Below, piece after piece: positions 57,901-64,000 of a stretch of DNA of 64,000 nucleotides. The stretch lies in assembly GCA_014706295.1 (NCBI GenBank), contig JACSVZ010000002.1:19700494-19764493 (forward strand), in the 5' to 3' direction. Positions within the stretch are counted from its first letter, which is position 1. Each line of letters opens with the position of its first letter. Position numbers and translations under genes: made by a program. The stretch comes from Lycocorax pyrrhopterus obiensis. Taxonomy: Eukaryota; Chordata; Aves; Passeriformes; Paradisaeidae. The notes under the pieces were generated by a model. The model made no database searches. It was not told the origin of the DNA and was given only the letters and a program-made list of their open reading frames with translations.

Positions 57901-60900
57901 CACTTCAAAGGGGAAGGTACAACTTACTAGGCTCAATATCCTCGTTAATTCACCTGGGGATAGTAAGAATAAAGGAGAGGAAGGATTTCTTTCTGTCGTA
58001 GAATTCCTTTTATTTTGTGGCTGAGTTTAATATTTTTCTATCCAGCAGAGAACACCATTATTCTCAAGGCTACATTTCTAACAGAGTCAGAACAATATTA
58101 GGAACTGACTCCAAAGCATTCACAAGAAGTGTGTGATTTTCCATTACAAGATGTTGCAAACTTTCTGTGAATACACTTTTTTTCAGAGCAATACCGTAAG
58201 CATTCCAGATGCAATTATAAAGATTCTTCTACGAGACAATCTTCCTAGCTGCATCTGCAGTCAAACAGAAATGAAACACAGATTTTGTTCTTGATCTGCA
58301 CCTCTATTCATATTCCGAGCTGGGTTCAAAATATTTCCCTGGTTCATTCCCATCAGATATTTATTTTAGCAGAGCCACAGGAAATGAAGCTGAGCTTACC
58401 AAATGGATGGAGGCAATGAAAACATTTGTTAAATATTCCTGGACTCTTCAAACCAAATATAACTGAGGGCTTTTTAATCAGAGACTGCATATTTTCAAAT
58501 GAGTCATCAAAAAAACATTAACTGTTTGTTATTAATAACTTAAAAATACTTTCAAGATTCACTGTATCAAAAGACTTCCCTTACTGCAGCACCTTTCAGA
58601 CTTTTGAGAGAAGTAAAACTCTTTCTACATACTCTTTTTAAAAATTAGAAAAAACACCTCTGCATTCAGATTACTTTGAAAACCATATCTTCCTGACAAG
58701 CTTTGATGATCCAGAATCTTTTAAACATGATATATGTTATGCAAAGCACAGAAAAATAGTATAGAATGGGCATAATGTGACCTGAACTGTCATTGTTCTT
58801 TTCTCTAGTTTTGGATGCATTGTTATTCTTCTGTTCTACAGGAGTATTTCAGGAGGGCAGTTCACTTTTCAGGCATTTCATCTTGGTTTAGAATGAAATG
58901 TATTTTCAAGGTGTGCAAATGAAGTTAATTAATAAAAATGGTTTTAATGAAGATTTATTTTCCTTGCTGTAGAAACATTATTAAAGCCTTTTCATGGCTG
59001 ACCAAGTAGTTTAAAATTGAATTATTCCATGATGAGGTGTGTTCCTTCCATGCTTCCTCCTTTTTTCAACAAGGAGTGGAGTGCAGTCCTGAGCTTCACG
59101 TGCACATCAAAGAAACAGGAGGCAATAGGAAGAAAAGTCATAGCTTTTCTTTATTTGTCCATAATTTAAAGACCTTTTCATAAATTTGTATTTCTCCTAG
59201 TCACAGAACAATTAATATCTTTGCTGACACTTCTAATATCTATCAACTTATTTCGGTTTCATGTCTTATTTGGAGAAGGTTCTGAGCACCTAGATTTGAG
59301 CTGTTGTTACCTCTGCACTGCAGTACACAGAATACTTGCTTAATTTAAAGATCTCACTTCCTAGGCTTAAGTCTCTCATAAGTAGCTTGAAACAAAAGCA
59401 CATTAAAATACAATAAAACTAAAGACTGATGCTGTATAACAAAGTCTCTTAAAAAAAAAGTGATTATTGTGTCTTCTTCACCTGAAGTTACATTCAAAGT
59501 ACGAGAGAGTTTCTTTTCTTCATTTCTCCCTGTTTTTCTCTTAAAAATTCCTGAAACACTATTGTTTTAGTTGAAAACAGTAAATTAACCCTACAGAGTT
59601 AGACCTTATTTTTCATTCAAGCAAAAAAAAACTCTACATGAGCTAAATGGTCAGAGAGTATCAAATTATCAAATGTATTTAAATGAGTCAAAAATGAACT
59701 GAAGTCAAGATTTGTTCATCCAAGACTTAAAATTCAAGTTAACATTTTCTTTCTGATCCTCTTCCCTGTTTTCTTTGTTTCCTCGTTTCTTCTTTTCTCT
59801 CTCTATCTTTCCTTCACAGTGACACGAAGCAAAATGAGAGCAGCCAATAAGGCCATGAAGACACGAGTTATGAGCGAGCATGTGTGTCCTCTGTCAATCA
59901 CCAGTCTGATAACTATTCAATACAAGCAGCTCAGTGGTGCTTTATAACAGCAGTTATAGTTACAATATAGTTAATAGTTAAAATAACTCAGCTACCTTAT
60001 TTTAGAGAAAGGCACATAATCTGCATTTTAAATAAAAGGTTGATAAGTGTATGCAAACAAACCAAACAAAATATTTGTACATGTTGTTAATAATGTAGGA
60101 AAATCTTGGCACAATAGTAGCTATTTATTACTCTGCCCTTAGCTAATGTTTTGAAAATTTGTTGCTCCTATTAAATAATTCTTGTGGTTAGTAATACTGT
60201 TACATTTAGAAAGTTGCTGCTAATTACCTGAACATTGAAGCTCTGCATTAAACACATAATTCCGAAACTATTAAGTCTTCCTAGAATAACACTGAGACAA
60301 ATAGAAAAATTTCAATGTAGGAAGAGATTTTAAACTCAAAATTTATCTTTCATCACTCAACTGAAGGATGCTGCAGGATGCACGCTATGGGATTCTGAGT
60401 TTTTCAGCAAACTGAGGAAGCAGAAATGAAGAAACAACATCAAAAAAGCAAACGATAGAATTGCAAGAATCTGCAGAGTAATGGTTCCAAAAGGCAGGAA
60501 CAAATTAGGGAGAAGTATGCAACAGGATGAGTTTCACTTTAGGAATGGGATACTGATGTGCTTACTCAAGTTCCAGTGTCCTCAATGAAAATTTGTGACT
60601 CTCATCAATGAAAAGAATGCATTAAAAGGATACATTAAAAAGCTCGAAATCTTCAGTGTTATATTATGGCAGGAACCAGGCATGCTATTTAGTATGTCTC
60701 CGTCTTCAATAAAAAACAGAAGGAAACCCGAAGCTGATCAAATGACATATTGGAGAAATTATTTGATCCAGGCAACATATATACTACCATACAACATATG
60801 TACATCAGCATGCATGAAAATTTGGGTTCACTTTTAAGGACAACTTAAAAAAATCAAACAATTCCATTTTCACTGTGCATTTTAGAAAGAAGGAACACAG

Positions 60901-62611
60901 TGAGATGAAATAGTGATATTTCAGCTTTCAAGGCTTTTATTACAGTCTGTGTGTATTAGTCTCAGTAGGTTTTCATAATAAGAGTTTATGACAAAACCCA
61001 TCCAGCCACCCCCATAATTTCCTCCTTTGTGTAAAGTTTTAAGATGATTTTCATTCTCTGAAATATCTTTTCCCCAATTTTCATTTCCAAAATTAACCTC
61101 ACTAAAATAAAGGAATATGCATTTCAGAAAAAAACCCCCATTCATTCTAATGAAAAAAATAGATAAAGTATACCACAGATAAAATTCCTTTTTTAAAATG
61201 CACCAGTTTTGTTTGGAATTCTGAAATCTCAGTGAATTCCTCCAGACCATCAAAAAGCATCTGCACCTCCCCCTGCCATGGGTACCAGCAATTGCAATGT
61301 TTCTAGAAGTAAAATTCTTAAATAGTAAGACTCTTCTTTCTTAACTGCTCTAAGTGCTGAATTGAGAAAAGCTAGTTTAAAAGATGCTTTGATAAAAAGT
61401 GACTGGTAATTCACCTGGAGACAGGATTTTGTTTCAAGCTGGTACACATTGCAAGGAATGACAATTAAATTGCTGGTTAAAAAAGATGAAGTTGTACTTT
61501 AAACCCACTTATTTTGGAAATCTATAATGGAAAGGAAAGAATAATTTATTGTTTTTCTTTGAATAATTCTGTGTATTTCACTTTCTTATAACTTGGTTTT
61601 ATCTTGTCACAACTATTAAATCTAATAGATTTCATTATAGCCAGCTTTCATTTATAACCAAGCAAACTTTTCTGACATTTGCATCCCTTTACATTCCTAT
61701 GATAGTATTTCCATTATATATGCTTTTATGTGCTTAGGTTCTTAAAAAATACATCTTCATTTCATACGCTATCCTTACCAACTAGAAGACAGAAATAAAA
61801 CAACTCCTCATTGTAGAAGATAATTCACTAGGTACTTTGCACTACTTCATCATCTCTTCATTTCCTAGCCCTCCCAGCCCTTCTTTCTCCTCAAATGCAT
61901 ACATTTCTTTTTCATTTCCTCTCATAATCCACCTTTGTTTGATTTTGGGTTTTAGGTAGCTTAAGGGATACAATTTTGATTGCTTGGACTACATTTTTTT
62001 CCTTCAGTTCTGTTGCTAAGGCTAAGTAATAATAAGCATCAAAGCCACTTGATAAGACCATTGGCATTTCAAGCAACTTAGTTGTTTTGTCTCAAACCTT
62101 GTTACACCTTTGTTTTAATCACATTTTACTGGATTGTTCCCATCTCAGAGTAGAGGCAACCGTAATATTTTGGAAAAGCAAAGCTTCAAAGAGGAATAAT
62201 CACAGTTACAAAAATTCTAGGAAGACTAAGGACGACAGTTACAACCCTTCATAATGCCAAACAAGGACAGTGTGCTAAATTTTGTGCAATGCTAGATTTC
62301 TTGGATTATAAAATAAAAGTGACCCCCTTCTACTGACTACCTAAATAAATGCAGAGCATACCGAGTAACAGATGTAAAAGAACAGTTTGTGGATCAAGAT
62401 CGTAAAAGGTTGTTGCAACCTCAAACCTGTCATGTTTTTCCTCCTATATTGAATACTCTGAATACCATATTGAAAGATGAGGTGCAAAGTTCACTTATAA
62501 AATTTCATCTTTTTTTATGCATCTTTAACTCCTTAACTCATCTTCTCCTTTTTATCTTTTTTTTTCCCCATTAATGTTTTCCTTTCTCAGTTTGGATATG
62601 GACTGAGAGAA

Positions 62612-62631
62612 GGAAAACAAGCTTGTTTTCC
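62612..62631. repeat. Perfect 20-base palindrome
   Basis: ggaaaacaag followed by its exact reverse complement cttgttttcc, with no loop. It lies at the edge of a GC-richer block of unknown origin. Confidence 0.9.
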
Positions 62632-62632
62632 A

Positions 62633-62930
62633 AGAAGGAGGTGCATACCCCTAACAGCTCTAGAACCAATGGTGACATCTATGATGTATCTTGATCTCAG
62701 AGCACCCACTGCGAAGGACGATGGCAAGGCACGGCCCCCTGAGTGTCGTGGAAAATCTGTGTGTACAACCAGCCACAGCGAAACTGGGACATGGGCACAA
62801 CTCATGTCTCAGGTCTGCAGATCAGACCAGACACTGCCAATGAGTGTTTGTCCAGGATGCCTTTTGGAGAAAAAGGATGGTGAAGCACCTTTTCTTTCAC
62901 ATGCCATGGATCAAAGTACCATTTAAGTGA
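62633..62930. other. GC-richer unclassified block
   Basis: About 300 bases with more GC and CpG (gcgaaggacg, cacggccccc, gtcgtgg) than the surrounding intron. There are open frames of 72-85 codons on both strands but no motif I recognise. It could be part of an old LTR or DNA transposon, or a regulatory element. Confidence 0.3.
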
Positions 62931-64000
62931 CACAGAGGGCAGGCAGAATCTGTGTTGGCAGGACAACCTTTCTCCTCTGACACTTTGACAGATACTTGCT
63001 AAGGTCAGAAGCATTCTATTCGCAGTGTCACAGTGTTTACAAGATCAGTTCCACAAAGTGGGAATTATGGCATCAGCCTGTGGGAAGGTCCCCTCAGCTC
63101 TTCAAAATGTGAAGATTTGTCCATGAAGAATTAAAGAATTATCATTATAGCTGCCTTGAAAAATAAAATCCCCAAGGCAAACCCAATTAAGCTGAACAAA
63201 GCATCTGGAATCTTCCAGAGATTTTTTTTGTTTTAGTCAATATTTCAATTTGGCAATTCACCTCTAATAACATGTTGATTCTCTGTATGATACTGAATGG
63301 AAGTAGGAAAACATATCTTCACCAGAATTCTGGTGAGGCAAAGATAAAATAAAAAAACAAGTAAGTATCTGTGATGTAAACAAAACATACTTAGAAAAAG
63401 TAAGGTTCTTTTGGGCAGGACAATGTAATTAAAAGATTAGAAATAATTTTCAAGACTGGCAATAGTAATTAATTCTTGTACACTGTCATTAAAAATTTTA
63501 AGGTTTTACTAAATATTTAATCTGTCACTTCTTCAAAGTGACAACTCTGCAGGACAAGGATTGACATGAATATTCCCTACTAATCATCAAAGTGCATCAT
63601 ATGCTTTTTCAGATGAATGAGAGAGTGATTAATGTCAGTTAGGTGTCATTCCTACTTTGATGCAGTGGGATGTTCTCTGGGATATAACTGTATTTCTTTC
63701 TTTGTGACATCTACTAAACAGCCTATTTGTATTCTATTGGAATATTCTTTTCAATTGGACTGTGGCTTTTGGCCTTGTAGAAATACGGAACAGATCCTCT
63801 GGGATATTAGATGAACTGGACAGCCTCAGGGGATTCAAAATGCTGAGGTTGAAAAAAATAGAATGTTCTTTATATAGTCAAAGCTCAATTAAGTATTTTA
63901 AGCTTCACTGAATTGATTCTGAACAAATGAGACATCCTAAAGAGAAATGCTCAAGTCCTGTCTCTACAACATCTAATGGACACGACTATTTACTTCTGAG

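Noticed and set aside
60921..61253. 110-codon minus-strand frame with a fair acceptor (TTCCTTTATTTTAG), considered as the missing MAM exon
   Set aside because: The peptide lacks the MAM core (no C-L-x-F-W-Y or D-H-T motif), and no donor in the required phase 0 was seen at its end.

Overview
The window looks like intronic vertebrate DNA from a bird. It is AT-rich, shows no bacterial gene density, and is dotted with 3' ends of CR1 LINEs. Their hallmarks are the 'gggttggaagggacct / ttccaacccaaaccatt' termini, and one copy ends in an (AGAAT)n tail. There is also one probable solo ERV LTR. No species call is possible from the sequence alone.

One protein-coding gene is supported. It runs on the minus strand through most of the window, and eight exons of it can be read. 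In transcript order they are: the end of a MAM domain (53.1 kb), an LDL-receptor class A (LDLa) repeat (39.6 kb), a complete MAM domain split over three exons (34.8, 32.3 and 25.2 kb), two LDLa repeats in one exon (10.2 kb), a fourth LDLa repeat (6.7 kb), and the first half of an EGF-like domain (4.6 kb). All exon junctions agree in phase: module boundaries are 1-1, the middle-to-last MAM junctions are 0-0, and the EGF exon leaves in phase 2. About 1.3 kb of coding sequence is spread over about 48.5 kb. Alternating MAM and LDLa modules followed by an EGF-like module, with very long introns, match the C-terminal part of MALRD1 (MAM and LDL receptor class A domain containing 1). This is a large membrane-associated gut protein, linked in mammals to bile-acid control through FGF19. 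The N-terminal exons should lie beyond 64000, and the rest of the EGF domain and the membrane anchor before position 1.

Layout by region: 1-4566 is the intron after the EGF exon (CR1, G-run). 4567-10323 holds the EGF and three LDLa modules. 10324-25067 is a 14.7 kb intron with a probable LTR at about 18.05-18.91 kb, a CR1 and microsatellites. 25068-34864 holds the three-exon MAM domain, with a possible in-frame cassette exon at 30.4-30.7 kb and several CR1 copies close to the exons. 34865-53096 holds an LDLa exon and the end of the preceding MAM domain, separated by 4.7 and 13.2 kb introns. 53097-64000 is upstream intron with no recognisable exon.

No tRNA, rRNA, CRISPR array, intact transposon or promoter was seen, and I found no convincing new system. 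The best leads are the in-frame candidate exon inside the MAM domain, an LDLa repeat lacking a calcium ligand, CR1 insertions close to splice sites, and several short tandem or inverted repeats.
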